Of a DNA stretch of 45,101 bases, positions 18,177-26,443 are shown piece by piece. Position 1 is the stretch's first letter; every line of letters starts with the position of its first letter. The notes beneath the pieces were generated by a model. It was not told the origin of the DNA, did no database searches, and saw only the letters and a program-made list of their open reading frames with translations. The translations under genes were made by a program, and so were the position numbers. Source of the DNA: Actinophytocola sp. (GTDB taxonomy: Bacteria > Actinomycetota > Actinomycetes > Mycobacteriales > Pseudonocardiaceae); assembly GCF_009379765.1 (NCBI RefSeq), contig NZ_WHTD01000056.1:1-45101 (forward strand), in the 5' to 3' direction.

Positions 18177-20228
18177 ATGCGGTGGTGGCTGCCGACCCTG
18201 CTCGTCCTGGTCTGGCTCGGGCTCGGAGCCATCGGCGGGCCGTTCACCGGCAGGCTCGCCGACGTCACCGAGAACGACAGCGCCGCCTTCCTCCCCGAGT
18301 CCGCCGAGGCCACCGAGGTCCAGCGGCTCCTGCGCGAGTTCAGCGACCAGGAGACCATCCCCGCGATCGTCATCGCCGAGCGGGTGGGCGGGACCACCGA
18401 GGCCGACACGCGCTACCTCGCCGGCGCGAGCGAGCGGCTCACCCGCGTCGACGGGGTCGTCGGCCAGATGGCGCCACCACGCCCGGCCGACGACAAGGAG
18501 GCGCTCGAGCTCGTCGTGCCGATCATCGGGGAGGGCAACCCCGGCGACGTCGTCCACGAGGTGCGGGACGCGCTCGAGCAGGACCAACCCGACGGGCTCA
18601 CCGTGCTGGTCACCGGACCCGCCGGACAGATCGCCGACCTCGTCGAGGCCTTCGGCGGCATCGACGGCCTGCTGCTCGTGGTCGCGGGCGCGGTGGTCGC
18701 GGTCATCCTGATCACCATCTACCGCAGCCCGATCCTGCCGGTCGTCGTGCTGCTCTCGGCCGTCTTCGCGCTCGGCACGGCCAGCTTCGTCGTCTACCAG
18801 CTCGCCGAGAGCGGCACACTCACCCTCAACGGCCAGAGCCAGGGCATCCTCTTCATCCTCGTCTTCGGCGCCGCCACCGACTACGCGCTGCTGATGGTGT
18901 CCCGCTTCCGCGAGCAGCTCCGCGACACCGACGACCGGCTCGCCGCGGTCAGGATCGCGTGGCGGGCCACCATCGAGCCCATCGCCGCGGCCGCGTTCAC
19001 GGTCATCCTCGGTCTGCTCTGCCTGCTGTTCTCCGACCTCAACTCCAACCAGGGCCTCGGCCCGGTGGCGGCGATCGGCATCGCGGGCGCGCTCCTCGCC
19101 ACGATGACCTTCCTCCCGGCCGCGCTCGCGCTGCTCGGCCGGGCCGCGTTCTGGCCGTTCCGCCCCGAGTACCGCTCGGCCAAGCCGGAGCACGACGGCC
19201 TGTGGGGCCGCATCTCCAGGACGGTCGGCGCCAAGCCGCGGCTGATCTGGGTCGTCACCACGCTCGTGCTGCTCGTCGGCGCCGCGTTCCTCCCGCAGCT
19301 CAAGGCGAGCGGCACCGCGCAGTCCGACCTCTTCCTGTCCGAAGTGGACTCCAAGACCGGCCAGGACGTCCTCTCCCAGCACTTTCCCGGGGGCTCCGGC
19401 TCGCCGACGATCATCGTCGCCAACGAGGCCGACGCGGCGGACGTGCTCGCCGCGACCCATGTGGAGGGCGTCGACGAGGCGGCCGTCGCCGGTCCGCCGC
19501 GGGGCGGCAAGGTCCTGATCCAGGCCGTGCTCGAGGACCCGGCCGACTCCGAGGCCGCGCTGTCCACCGTGGAGCGCCTGCGTACCGCCGTGCACGCGAT
19601 CCCGACCGCGGACGCCAAGGTCGGCGGCCAGTCCGCGATCCAGCTCGACACCCAGCTGGCGTCCGCGCACGACCGGGCACTGATCATCCCGATCGTGCTC
19701 GTGGTGATCTTCCTGGTGCTGGCGCTCCTGCTCCGTGCGCTGGTCGCGCCGCTGCTGCTGATCGCCACCGTCGTGCTGTCGTTCGCGGCGACGATGGGCG
19801 TGTCCGCGCTGGTGTTCAACCACCTCTTCGACTTCCCCGGCGCCGATCCGGCGATCCCGCTGTTCGGCTTCATCTTCCTGGTGGCGCTGGGGATCGACTA
19901 CAACATCTTCCTGATGACCCGGGTGCGCGAGGAGACCATCGCCACCGACACCAGAACCGGCACGCTGCACGGTCTCGCGGTGACCGGTGGCGTGATCACC
20001 TCGGCGGGCGTGGTGCTGGCCGCCACGTTCGCCGCGCTGTCGGTGATCCCCGTGCTGTTCCTCGCCCAGATCGCGTTCATCGTGGCGTTCGGCGTGCTGC
20101 TCGACACCGTGGTGGTGCGGTCGCTGCTGGTGCCGGCGCTGACCATCGACATCGGGCCGAAGATCTGGTGGCCGGCGAAGCTGAGTCAGGCGATGCGTTC
20201 GCAGAGCCAGGCGAGCGCCAAGGGGTAG
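18177..20228 (+). CDS. MMPL/RND-family transporter
   Basis: A 683-residue protein with the MMPL plan: TM1 (WWLPTLLVLVWLGLGAIGG), a large external loop, five TM segments with the family's ATDYALLMVSRFREQL motif, then a repeat of the unit (second external loop, TM7-12 with GIDYNIFLMTRVREE). The two GxDY motifs carry the proton-relay residues of the family. Such proteins export lipids or drugs. I start at 18177, with GGGAG at 18165-18169; the long upstream extension is a shadow. The 3' end overlaps the convergent esterase gene by 43 bp. Confidence 0.9.
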   Translation: MRWWLPTLLVLVWLGLGAIGGPFTGRLADVTENDSAAFLPESAEATEVQRLLREFSDQETIPAIVIAERVGGTTEADTRYLAGASERLTRVDGVVGQMAPPRPADDKEALELVVPIIGEGNPGDVVHEVRDALEQDQPDGLTVLVTGPAGQIADLVEAFGGIDGLLLVVAGAVVAVILITIYRSPILPVVVLLSAVFALGTASFVVYQLAESGTLTLNGQSQGILFILVFGAATDYALLMVSRFREQLRDTDDRLAAVRIAWRATIEPIAAAAFTVILGLLCLLFSDLNSNQGLGPVAAIGIAGALLATMTFLPAALALLGRAAFWPFRPEYRSAKPEHDGLWGRISRTVGAKPRLIWVVTTLVLLVGAAFLPQLKASGTAQSDLFLSEVDSKTGQDVLSQHFPGGSGSPTIIVANEADAADVLAATHVEGVDEAAVAGPPRGGKVLIQAVLEDPADSEAALSTVERLRTAVHAIPTADAKVGGQSAIQLDTQLASAHDRALIIPIVLVVIFLVLALLLRALVAPLLLIATVVLSFAATMGVSALVFNHLFDFPGADPAIPLFGFIFLVALGIDYNIFLMTRVREETIATDTRTGTLHGLAVTGGVITSAGVVLAATFAALSVIPVLFLAQIAFIVAFGVLLDTVVVRSLLVPALTIDIGPKIWWPAKLSQAMRSQSQASAKG

Positions 20229-21214
20229 CGGTACTCGATGGCACCGTGCCCGGCGTCGAACAGTTCGAAGTGGACGGTGTCGTCGGCGACGCCCGCGGCG
20301 GTCAGCGCGCGCCGGAACGCGGTGGCGCCGAAGTCGAGGTAGTACTCGTCGCGGGTGCCGGCGTCGACCCAGATCGCCCGCTGGGACCGGAGCGCCTCCG
20401 CGTAGCCGGGCTTGCCGGCCATCAGCACCGGGTCCCACTCGAGCCAGCGCGCCCACACGTCCGGCACGATCGCGCCGAGGTCGTCGAACGGCAGCGACAC
20501 CGAGCCGTCCGGGTTGCCGGAGTAGGCGGCCGCGTAGCCGTACATCTCCATGAGGTCCATGTCGCTGGGCTTGGTGCCGTGCAGCCGGCCGGCGAGGTCG
20601 GCGTGGAAGTCGGCGTAGGACCCGTCGTACTCGTCGCGCAGCACCCGGGCGATCTTCGGGAAGTCGTACTGGTAGCAGACCTCGAACAGGGCGTCGCCCG
20701 CGTGCGTGGCGAGCGCGCCGAACAGGTCGGGGCGCAGCATCGGGGTGACCATGGCGCCGTAGCCGCCGCTGGACTTGCCGGCGATGGCGCGGTGGTCGCG
20801 GTCGGCGAGGGTGCGGTAGCGCTCGTCGACCCACGGCACCTCGTCGCAGAGGTAGGAGTGGTAGCGCCCGGTGGCGGGGGAGTCGAGGAACTGGCTCCCG
20901 CCGACCGCGGTGCACGCGTCGACGTAGACCACGATCGCCGGCGGCACGTCGCCATTGGCGAACACCTCGTCGGCGAGCTCGGGGAAGGGCCGGCGGAACG
21001 GCGCGCGGTTGAACCACATCGAGACGTGGCCGGTGTAGCCCTGGATCGTGTAGACGACCGGGTAGCGGCGGTCGGGCGCCTCGTCGTAGCCGGGCGGTAG
21101 GTAGACGTGGATCGGACGCTCGTGCGGGTCACCGAGGGGGTTGTCGCGCAGCAGCTCGCTCGTCACGACGCCCTGCTCGATACGACCGGTGAGTTCAGCG
21201 GACCATGGCAGCAC
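20186..21214 (-). CDS. Esterase of the enterochelin-esterase / EsteraseD type
   Basis: A 342-residue alpha/beta hydrolase. The sequence has RPIHVYLPPGYDEAPDRRYPVVYTIQGYTG (oxyanion region), the nucleophile elbow AGKSSGGYGAM (catalytic Ser, about residue 145), an acidic residue in VDAGTRDEYY, and a C-terminal histidine in ELFDAGHGAIEYRYP. Relatives hydrolyse esters of siderophores or act as mycolyltransferase-like esterases. No signal peptide is evident, so it probably acts in the cytoplasm. It converges on the MMPL gene. Confidence 0.85.
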   Translation of the reverse strand: MLPWSAELTGRIEQGVVTSELLRDNPLGDPHERPIHVYLPPGYDEAPDRRYPVVYTIQGYTGHVSMWFNRAPFRRPFPELADEVFANGDVPPAIVVYVDACTAVGGSQFLDSPATGRYHSYLCDEVPWVDERYRTLADRDHRAIAGKSSGGYGAMVTPMLRPDLFGALATHAGDALFEVCYQYDFPKIARVLRDEYDGSYADFHADLAGRLHGTKPSDMDLMEMYGYAAAYSGNPDGSVSLPFDDLGAIVPDVWARWLEWDPVLMAGKPGYAEALRSQRAIWVDAGTRDEYYLDFGATAFRRALTAAGVADDTVHFELFDAGHGAIEYRYPLALAWLCERIA

Positions 21215-21262
21215 GTCGGCAGCCTAGGGGCGGGCGATGGAGTCCGTCGCCCGAAATAAAAA

Positions 21263-21350
21263 GGGGACCCCACACACCCGACAGAGCCCGCTTATCCTTG
21301 CTGCCTTCCGGCCCTGGGGAGGTTCACGAGATGAACGCCGCATGGGGTCC
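21263..21350 (-). ncRNA. ffs: Signal recognition particle RNA, small (4.5S) type
   Basis: On the minus strand the apical loop GCCGGAAGGCAGCAAGGATAA is the conserved Ffh-binding domain of bacterial SRP RNA, closed by GGACCCC at the 5' end and GGGGTCC at the 3' end. A T-rich tail (AAATAAAAA on the + strand, 21254-21262) follows as a terminator. It is transcribed divergently from dnaX. Confidence 0.95.
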
Positions 21351-21427
21351 AAGGTCATTGTAGCCATTCGGGTGGGCGCCTGCCGTGGGTGGCTGGTCCG
21401 TCGGGATCGGCGGGTATGGTCCGTGCC

Positions 21428-23449
21428 GTGGCGCTCGCCCTCTATCGCAAATACCGACCGGCGACCTTCGCCGAGGTCGTCGGCCAGGAACATGTCACCG
21501 AACCGCTGCGGGTCGCGCTGACCGCCAAGCGGGTCAACCACGCATACCTGTTCTCCGGCCCGAGAGGCTGCGGCAAGACCTCCAGCGCCCGCATCCTGGC
21601 CCGCTCGCTCAACTGTGAGCAGGGACCGACCCCCGACCCCTGCGGCACGTGCGACTCGTGCATCTCGCTGGCGCCCGAGGGGCCGGGCAACGTCGACGTC
21701 GTCGAGCTCGACGCGGCCAGCCACGGTGGGGTCGACGACGCCCGCGAGCTGCGCGACCGGGCCTTCTACGCGCCGGCCTCGTCGCGGTACCGGGTGTTCA
21801 TCATCGACGAGGCGCACATGGTCACCACGCAGGGCTTCAACGCCCTGCTCAAGATCGTCGAGGAGCCGCCGGAGCACCTCGTCTTCATCTTCGCCACCAC
21901 CGAGCCGGACAAGGTGCTGCCGACGATCCGGTCGCGCACCCACCACTACCCGTTCCGGCTCATCCCGCCGAGCGCGATGCGGGAGCTGCTCGAGCGCAAC
22001 GTCGCCGACGAGGGCGCCACGGTCGCGCCGGCGGTGTTCCCGCTGGTCATCCGCGCCGGTGGCGGCTCCGCCAGGGACACCCAGTCGGTGCTCGACCAGC
22101 TGCTGGCCGGCGCCGGGCCCGAGGGCGTCACCTACGACCGCGCGGTCGCGCTGCTGGGTGTCACCGACGTCGCGCTGATCGACGACGTGGTCGACGGGCT
22201 GGCCGCGGGTGACGCCACCGCGGTGTACGGCACGGTCGACCGCCTGGTCGAGGCCGGCCACGACCCGCGCCGGTTCGCCTCCGACCTGCTCGATCGGCTG
22301 CGTGACCTGGTGCTGCTGCGCGCGGTGCCGGACGCCGGCGCGCGCGGTCTGGTGGCCACGCCGGCCGACGAGCTGGACCGGATGATCGCGCAGACCGAGC
22401 GGCTGGGTCCGGCCACGCTCACGCGGTTCGCCGAGATCGTGCACACCGGCCTGGTCGACATGCGGGGCGCGACCGCGCCTCGGCTGGTGCTCGAGCTGCT
22501 GTGCGCGCGGATGTTGCTGCCCGGTGCGGTGCCGACCGACGCGGCGGCGGACTCGGCGGTGTTGCAGCGGTTGGAGCGGATCGAGCGGCGGGTCACGGTT
22601 TCCGGTCCGGAGCCGGCCGCGCCCGCTCGTGCCGCCGGTTCGGCCGCTGGATCGAGTGCCGGCGGTCCGGCGCCGGTCCGGCCCGCGGTGTCCCGACCGG
22701 AACCCGCTGCCTCCGCCCCGCAGGCCGCCCAGCCGACTGCCCCGCCTGCTGCTTCGTCCGGCGGCACGCCGTCCGGCGGCTGGCCGACGCCCGCCCAACC
22801 CGGCCCGGCACCCGAGGCGCCGCCGACGCCGCCGACGCCGGCGGTCGCCACCCCGGCCGCCGAGGCCTCCGGCGAGCCGGTGGCGCAGGGGAGCGTCGAC
22901 GCGGCCGGGATCCGCAGGGTGTGGTCGGAGCTGCTGGCCGAGGTGCGGAAGGTCAGCCGCAGCACCGAGGCGATGCTCACCAATGCCGGCGTGCAGTCGG
23001 TCGAGGGCGACACGGTCACCATCGGGCACACCGCCGCGCCGCTGGCGCGCCGGATGGCCGAGAGCCGCAACGTCGAGGCGGTGGCCAAGGCCCTGGAGGC
23101 GGTGTTCGGCGGGACGTGGCACGTCCGCTGCGTGCACGCCGACCAGGGCGGCCCCGTCACCGCGGCGCAGGCCAAGCCCGCGAAGTCCGAGCCGCCGACC
23201 TTCCAGCGCCCGACTCAGCCGGCCGCCCAACCCTCGCCGCCCCCCGCTCCACCAACGCCCCCGCCCGCCCAGCCGGCCCCGCCCCCGCGCGCGGCGCAGT
23301 CGGATGAGCTGCCGCCGCTGCCGGAGCCCCCGGACGAGGACGACTTCTACGACGCCGGCCCCGCGCCGGACGTGGCGCCTCCCAACCCGGAGGCCGACAT
23401 GGTCAAGCTGCTCACCGACAAGCTCGGCGCCCGCCCCCTGGACCGCTGA
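21428..23449 (+). CDS. dnaX: DNA polymerase III subunit gamma/tau
   Basis: A 673-residue clamp-loader ATPase. It begins VALALYRKYRPATFAEVVGQEHV, has the P-loop GPRGCGKTSSARI, a zinc-binding cysteine set (CEQGPTPDPCGTCDSC), the Walker B segment FIIDEAHMVT, and sensor motifs (IFATTEPDKVLPTIRSRTHHY). A long Pro/Ala linker (about residues 390-500 and 580-640) separates domain III from a short C-terminal domain. The GTG at 21428 matches the usual N-terminus of relatives; an in-frame ATG at 21416 is possible. It loads the sliding clamp and binds the polymerase. Confidence 0.95.
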   Translation: MALALYRKYRPATFAEVVGQEHVTEPLRVALTAKRVNHAYLFSGPRGCGKTSSARILARSLNCEQGPTPDPCGTCDSCISLAPEGPGNVDVVELDAASHGGVDDARELRDRAFYAPASSRYRVFIIDEAHMVTTQGFNALLKIVEEPPEHLVFIFATTEPDKVLPTIRSRTHHYPFRLIPPSAMRELLERNVADEGATVAPAVFPLVIRAGGGSARDTQSVLDQLLAGAGPEGVTYDRAVALLGVTDVALIDDVVDGLAAGDATAVYGTVDRLVEAGHDPRRFASDLLDRLRDLVLLRAVPDAGARGLVATPADELDRMIAQTERLGPATLTRFAEIVHTGLVDMRGATAPRLVLELLCARMLLPGAVPTDAAADSAVLQRLERIERRVTVSGPEPAAPARAAGSAAGSSAGGPAPVRPAVSRPEPAASAPQAAQPTAPPAASSGGTPSGGWPTPAQPGPAPEAPPTPPTPAVATPAAEASGEPVAQGSVDAAGIRRVWSELLAEVRKVSRSTEAMLTNAGVQSVEGDTVTIGHTAAPLARRMAESRNVEAVAKALEAVFGGTWHVRCVHADQGGPVTAAQAKPAKSEPPTFQRPTQPAAQPSPPPAPPTPPPAQPAPPPRAAQSDELPPLPEPPDEDDFYDAGPAPDVAPPNPEADMVKLLTDKLGARPLDR

Positions 23450-23468
23450 AGACCGACGCGCCGCACGG

Positions 23469-23496
23469 TTGTCCACAACGAACCGAGTTATCCACA
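23469..23496. promoter_or_regulatory. Two DnaA boxes just after dnaX
   Basis: TTGTCCACA (23469-23477) and TTATCCACA (23488-23496) are perfect matches to DnaA boxes in the same orientation, 19 bp apart. A partial reverse site (TGTGGATCC) lies near 23596. Isolated pairs outside oriC can titrate DnaA or regulate neighbouring genes. Confidence 0.6.
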
Positions 23497-23534
23497 GAAC
23501 TTCGCTGACCAGCAGTTCTGTCGGTCCCCGCCGA

Positions 23535-23540
23535 TACACT
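23535..23540 (+). promoter_or_regulatory. Possible -10 element for the rod-shaped RNA
   Basis: TACACT within GCCGATACACTGG is a good SigA-type -10 hexamer, and the base of the folded RNA starts 18 bp after it. No convincing -35 hexamer is at the right spacing. Confidence 0.3.
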
Positions 23541-23557
23541 GGAACCAGGGCGCCGGC

Positions 23558-23730
23558 CCCCTAGTGCCGCGTGGTCCTGTGCCTTTGCGTCCGCTGTGGA
23601 TCCACGTGGTTCCTGGCAAGGCGGAGTAAAGCCGCTCGTACTGGGTTGTACTTGGGCTTTTCTCCAACGCAGCCAGGGGCCGCGTGGGCCGCAGCGGCGT
23701 AAAGGTTTCAGGGTCACGCGACACTAGGGG
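23558..23730 (+). ncRNA. Candidate structured RNA, long rod-shaped fold
   Basis: The gap between dnaX and the amidase gene folds into one continuous hairpin. Paired segments, from base to tip, are: 23558-23566 with 23722-23730; 23568-23573 with 23715-23720; 23576-23579 with 23709-23712; 23582-23586 with 23701-23705; 23588-23589 with 23698-23699; 23591-23599 with 23689-23697; 23602-23609 with 23680-23687; 23612-23617 with 23672-23677; then three 4-bp helices to a TGGGTT loop at 23642-23647. That is about 61 base pairs in 173 nt with small internal loops. No protein frame fits. Strand is inferred from a -10-like TACACT on the + strand. A 6S/Ms1-type regulator is one possibility; I do not recognise the family. 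Confidence 0.55.
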
Positions 23731-23792
23731 TGGGCGGGCTCCGTCTCGCGCGGAAGGGCACCCGCGGACGGGCGGCCGCCGCGGTTGGACAG

Positions 23793-24659
23793 TCAGGCCA
23801 GGTAGGCCAGGATGCCCGCCGCGATCGCCTTCGCGTACGACTGCTGCCCGGCCGCCGACGAGAAGGCGGCCGCCTCCGTCGCGTTGCGCATGTTGCCGCA
23901 CTCCACCAGCACCGCCGGTCGCGTCGACAGGTTCAGGCCGCCCAGGTCGGAGCGGGGCGACAGGCCCTCCGAACCGATATAGGTCGACAGCGGGAAGCCC
24001 GCCGACCGGAGGCCGTCCCGCATCGTGCGGGCCAGGCGCAGCGACGGCTCGCCCTGCTGGGCGTTCAGCGGCGGCGACGAGTACGCCACGTGGAAACCGT
24101 GCGCGGAGGTGTTGGTCGAGCCGTCCGCGTGGATCGACACCACGGCCGCCGCGTCGGCGTTGTTGCCGGCCGCCGCGCGGGCGTCGACGCACGGGCCCAC
24201 ACCGGTGTCGTTCGGGCGGGTGAGCACCACCGTCACCCCGCGTGCGACGAGTATGTCGCGCACCCGCACGGACACCGACCAGGTGAACGCGTGCTCCGGA
24301 AATCCCGCGTTGGTGGCCGTCCCCGTGGTGTTGCACGCCTTGGTCTGCCCGCGGCCGGCCGGCACCGGCCGGTTGATCGCCGCGGGGTTCGCCGCGTTGC
24401 CGCCGTTGTGTCCCGGGTCGAGCACGACGACGCCGGACACCGGCGGCGTGGACTGGGGCCGGGGAGCCGGTCGCGTCGCCGGGGTGGAGGTGGGCGCGGG
24501 CGCGGCGGAAGAAGTAGCGGAAGAAGATGTGGACGGTGGCGGTGCCGACGTGGTCGTGCCGGGCGGCGCGGTCGGTGTCCCGGCCGCCGGTGCGCCGCAG
24601 CCGGCGAGCACGAGCAGGCAGGCCATCACGGCAAAAGGTCTCCGCACGGCGCTCACCAT
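23793..24659 (-). CDS. Lipoprotein N-acetylmuramoyl-L-alanine amidase (Amidase_3), Rv3717-like
   Basis: A 288-residue zinc amidase that cuts the bond between MurNAc and the peptide stem. A lipoprotein signal ([14 protein letters not shown], lipobox LAGC) is followed by a Thr/Ser/Pro-rich spacer of about 50 residues and the catalytic domain. Zinc ligands are visible in [17 protein letters not shown] and SIHADGS, and the catalytic Glu in [10 protein letters not shown]. The location between dnaX and ybaB-recR matches the mycobacterial order, where the equivalent gene is Rv3717. It would act on peptidoglycan outside the membrane. Confidence 0.92.
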   Translation of the reverse strand: MVSAVRRPFAVMACLLVLAGCGAPAAGTPTAPPGTTTSAPPPSTSSSATSSAAPAPTSTPATRPAPRPQSTPPVSGVVVLDPGHNGGNAANPAAINRPVPAGRGQTKACNTTGTATNAGFPEHAFTWSVSVRVRDILVARGVTVVLTRPNDTGVGPCVDARAAAGNNADAAAVVSIHADGSTNTSAHGFHVAYSSPPLNAQQGEPSLRLARTMRDGLRSAGFPLSTYIGSEGLSPRSDLGGLNLSTRPAVLVECGNMRNATEAAAFSSAAGQQSYAKAIAAGILAYLA

Positions 24660-24713
24660 GCCACAACGTCGACCCGGCTACGCTGGGACACGACACCGAT
24701 GAGAGGAGCCGGC

Positions 24714-25046
24714 GTGCAACCCGGTGGCGTACCCGACATGCAGCAGATCCTGCAGCAGGCCCAGCAGATGCAGGAACAGCTGATGGCCGCCCAGGAGGAG
24801 CTGGCCAACGCCGAGACCACCGGCACCGCCGGCGGCGGCCTGGTGACCGCGGTGGTTTCCGGCTCCGGTGAGCTGAAGTCGCTCACCATCGACCCGAAGG
24901 CGGTCGACCCGGAGGACACCGAGACGCTCGCCGACCTCGTCGTCGCCGCGGTGCGCGACGCCAGCAGCAGCGCGCAGAAGCTCGCCGCCGACCGCATGGG
25001 CGGGCTCACCGGCGGGCTTGGTGGGCTCGGCCTGCCGGGCATGTAG
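24714..25046 (+). CDS. ybaB: YbaB/EbfC family nucleoid-associated protein
   Basis: A 110-residue protein: helix [23 protein letters not shown], strand region [21 protein letters not shown] and a C-terminal helix ending in a Gly-rich tail. These dimers bind DNA without strong specificity. The GTG at 24714 is 5 nt after GAGAGGAG. The gene is 9 bp upstream of recR, an arrangement conserved across bacteria and suggestive of a link to recombination repair. Confidence 0.93.
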   Translation: MQPGGVPDMQQILQQAQQMQEQLMAAQEELANAETTGTAGGGLVTAVVSGSGELKSLTIDPKAVDPEDTETLADLVVAAVRDASSSAQKLAADRMGGLTGGLGGLGLPGM

Positions 25047-25055
25047 AGAGAGAAG

Positions 25056-25652
25056 ATGTACGAGGGCCCGGTCCAGGACCTGATCGACGAGCTCGGGCGG
25101 CTGCCCGGTGTCGGTCCCAAGAGCGCACAGCGCATCGCGTTCCACCTGCTCGGTGCCGACCCGGCCGACATCGCCCGGCTCCAGCAGGCACTGCAGAAGG
25201 TCAAGGAAGGCGTTGTCTTCTGCGACATCTGCGGCAACGTCTCCGAGCAGGCCACCTGCCGCATCTGCCGCGACGCCCGCCGTGACGCGAGTGCCGTGTG
25301 CGTGGTCGAGGAGCCCAAGGACGTGCTGGCCATCGAGCGGACCCGCGAGTTCAAGGGCCGCTACCACGTGCTGGGCGGCGCGCTGGACCCGCTGTCCGGC
25401 ATCGGGCCCGACCAGCTGCGGGTGCGTGAGCTGCTGACCCGCATCTCCGACCAGGAGGTCACCGAGGTCATCCTCGCCACCGACCCCAACACCGAGGGCG
25501 AGGCCACGGCCACCTACCTGGTCCGCATGCTCCGCGACTTCCCGGGCCTCACGGTCACCCGCCTGGCGTCCGGCCTCCCGATGGGCGGCGACCTCGAGTT
25601 CGCCGACGAGCTCACCCTGGGCCGCGCCCTCACCGGCCGCCGCACGGTGTGA
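25056..25652 (+). CDS. recR: Recombination mediator protein RecR
   Basis: A 198-residue full-length RecR. Visible elements are the helix-hairpin-helix ([21 protein letters not shown]), a C4 zinc finger ([16 protein letters not shown]), the Toprim domain ([14 protein letters not shown] and [17 protein letters not shown]) and the C-terminal Walker-B-like segment ([24 protein letters not shown]). It works with RecF/RecO to load RecA on gapped DNA. Its stop overlaps the next start as GTGA. Confidence 0.96.
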   Translation: MYEGPVQDLIDELGRLPGVGPKSAQRIAFHLLGADPADIARLQQALQKVKEGVVFCDICGNVSEQATCRICRDARRDASAVCVVEEPKDVLAIERTREFKGRYHVLGGALDPLSGIGPDQLRVRELLTRISDQEVTEVILATDPNTEGEATATYLVRMLRDFPGLTVTRLASGLPMGGDLEFADELTLGRALTGRRTV

Positions 25653-26173
25653 CAGCTGGGGTGCGCCTCGACCTCGGCCCATCCCGGCTGGGCGCGGTGC
25701 GGCTGGTGGCGATCGACGGACCGTCCGGCTCCGGGAAGTCGACGCTGGCCGGCGCGGTCGCCGCGGAGCTGCACGCGCCGGTGGTCAGCACCGACGACTT
25801 CGCCACCTGGGAGGACCCCGTCTCCTGGTGGCCGCGCCTGGTCGGCGGGGTGCTGGCCCCGCTCACCGCCGGCCGGCCGGGCGGCTACGTCCGAACGGAG
25901 TGGACGAACGGCCGGCCGCACCCTGGTGCCACGGTGACCGTTGAGGTGTCCGACGTGCTGGTGCTCGAAGGTGTTTCCGCCGGTCGCCGATCGATCAGGC
26001 CGCGACTCTCCGCGCTCATCTGGTGTGAGGTCACCGGTCGCGCCGAGCGACTGGCCCGAGCCGTCGCCCGGGACGGCGAGGCGTCCAGGGAACCACTGAT
26101 CGCCTGGCAGGACTTCGAAGAGGGCTGGTTCGCGGTGGACGGGACGAAGGCCGCCGCCGACCACATTGCGTGA
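25649..26173 (+). CDS. P-loop kinase of the uridine kinase-like family
   Basis: A 174-residue protein with a P-loop ([21 protein letters not shown]), a Walker-B-like pair ([13 protein letters not shown]), and [27 protein letters not shown], the pattern of uridine kinase-like proteins. It is translationally coupled to recR by GTGA overlap. The substrate is unknown; many genomes carry this gene next to recR without a known role. Confidence 0.8.
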   Translation: MTAGVRLDLGPSRLGAVRLVAIDGPSGSGKSTLAGAVAAELHAPVVSTDDFATWEDPVSWWPRLVGGVLAPLTAGRPGGYVRTEWTNGRPHPGATVTVEVSDVLVLEGVSAGRRSIRPRLSALIWCEVTGRAERLARAVARDGEASREPLIAWQDFEEGWFAVDGTKAAADHIA

Positions 26174-26182
26174 TCGAACCTG

Positions 26183-26188
26183 TTGACA
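26183..26188 (+). promoter_or_regulatory. TTGACA -35 element, possible promoter of the importer operon
   Basis: A perfect TTGACA in the gap before the small ORF at 26309. The -10 at 17-18 bp spacing is weak (TGGTGT), so the exact start is uncertain. Confidence 0.3.
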
Positions 26189-26308
26189 AGGTGCGCAATC
26201 TGCGGTGGTGTTCCCGGATCGTAACGTCATCTGGTCAAACCAGGCGGAACGCAGGGGCTAAGGTCTGCCACCGAGCGGTGAGATCCCGACAACGTTGAGG
26301 AGCGCGCG

Positions 26309-26443
26309 ATGGCTTACCCGCGATCCGCGCCATTCGGTCCGTCGATGACACGCGGGCCGGAGATGGTGCGACTCGCGCCCGACGCCGACTGGTGGCCGAC
26401 CGCCGACCTGGGCGTCCTGCCGGCCTGGCTGGTCGGCGGATGA
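26309..26443 (+). CDS. 44-residue small ORF coupled to the ABC permease
   Basis: ATG at 26309 follows GAGGAG (26297-26302) at 6 nt spacing. The frame encodes 44 residues, beginning MAYPRSAPFGPSMTRGPEMV and ending in DWWPTADLGVLPAWLVGG, and its stop overlaps the permease start as ATGA. It has no membrane span and is rich in Pro, Trp and Gly. It could be a leader peptide that sets translation of the transporter, or a small protein of unknown function. Confidence 0.5.
   Translation: MAYPRSAPFGPSMTRGPEMVRLAPDADWWPTADLGVLPAWLVGG

Noticed and set aside
18030..21017. A 995-codon minus-strand frame opposite the MMPL and esterase genes
   Set aside because: It is an antisense shadow with Arg/Gly/His/Asp-rich low complexity and covers two well-supported genes.
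21224..23539. Long minus-strand ORF (771 codons) opposite dnaX
   Set aside because: It is a shadow of dnaX, whose clamp-loader motifs are complete on the + strand.
23488..24696. Minus-strand ORF covering the amidase and the 23.5-kb gap
   Set aside because: The amidase frame with lipobox and zinc ligands is correct; the other frame only passes through the structured RNA region.
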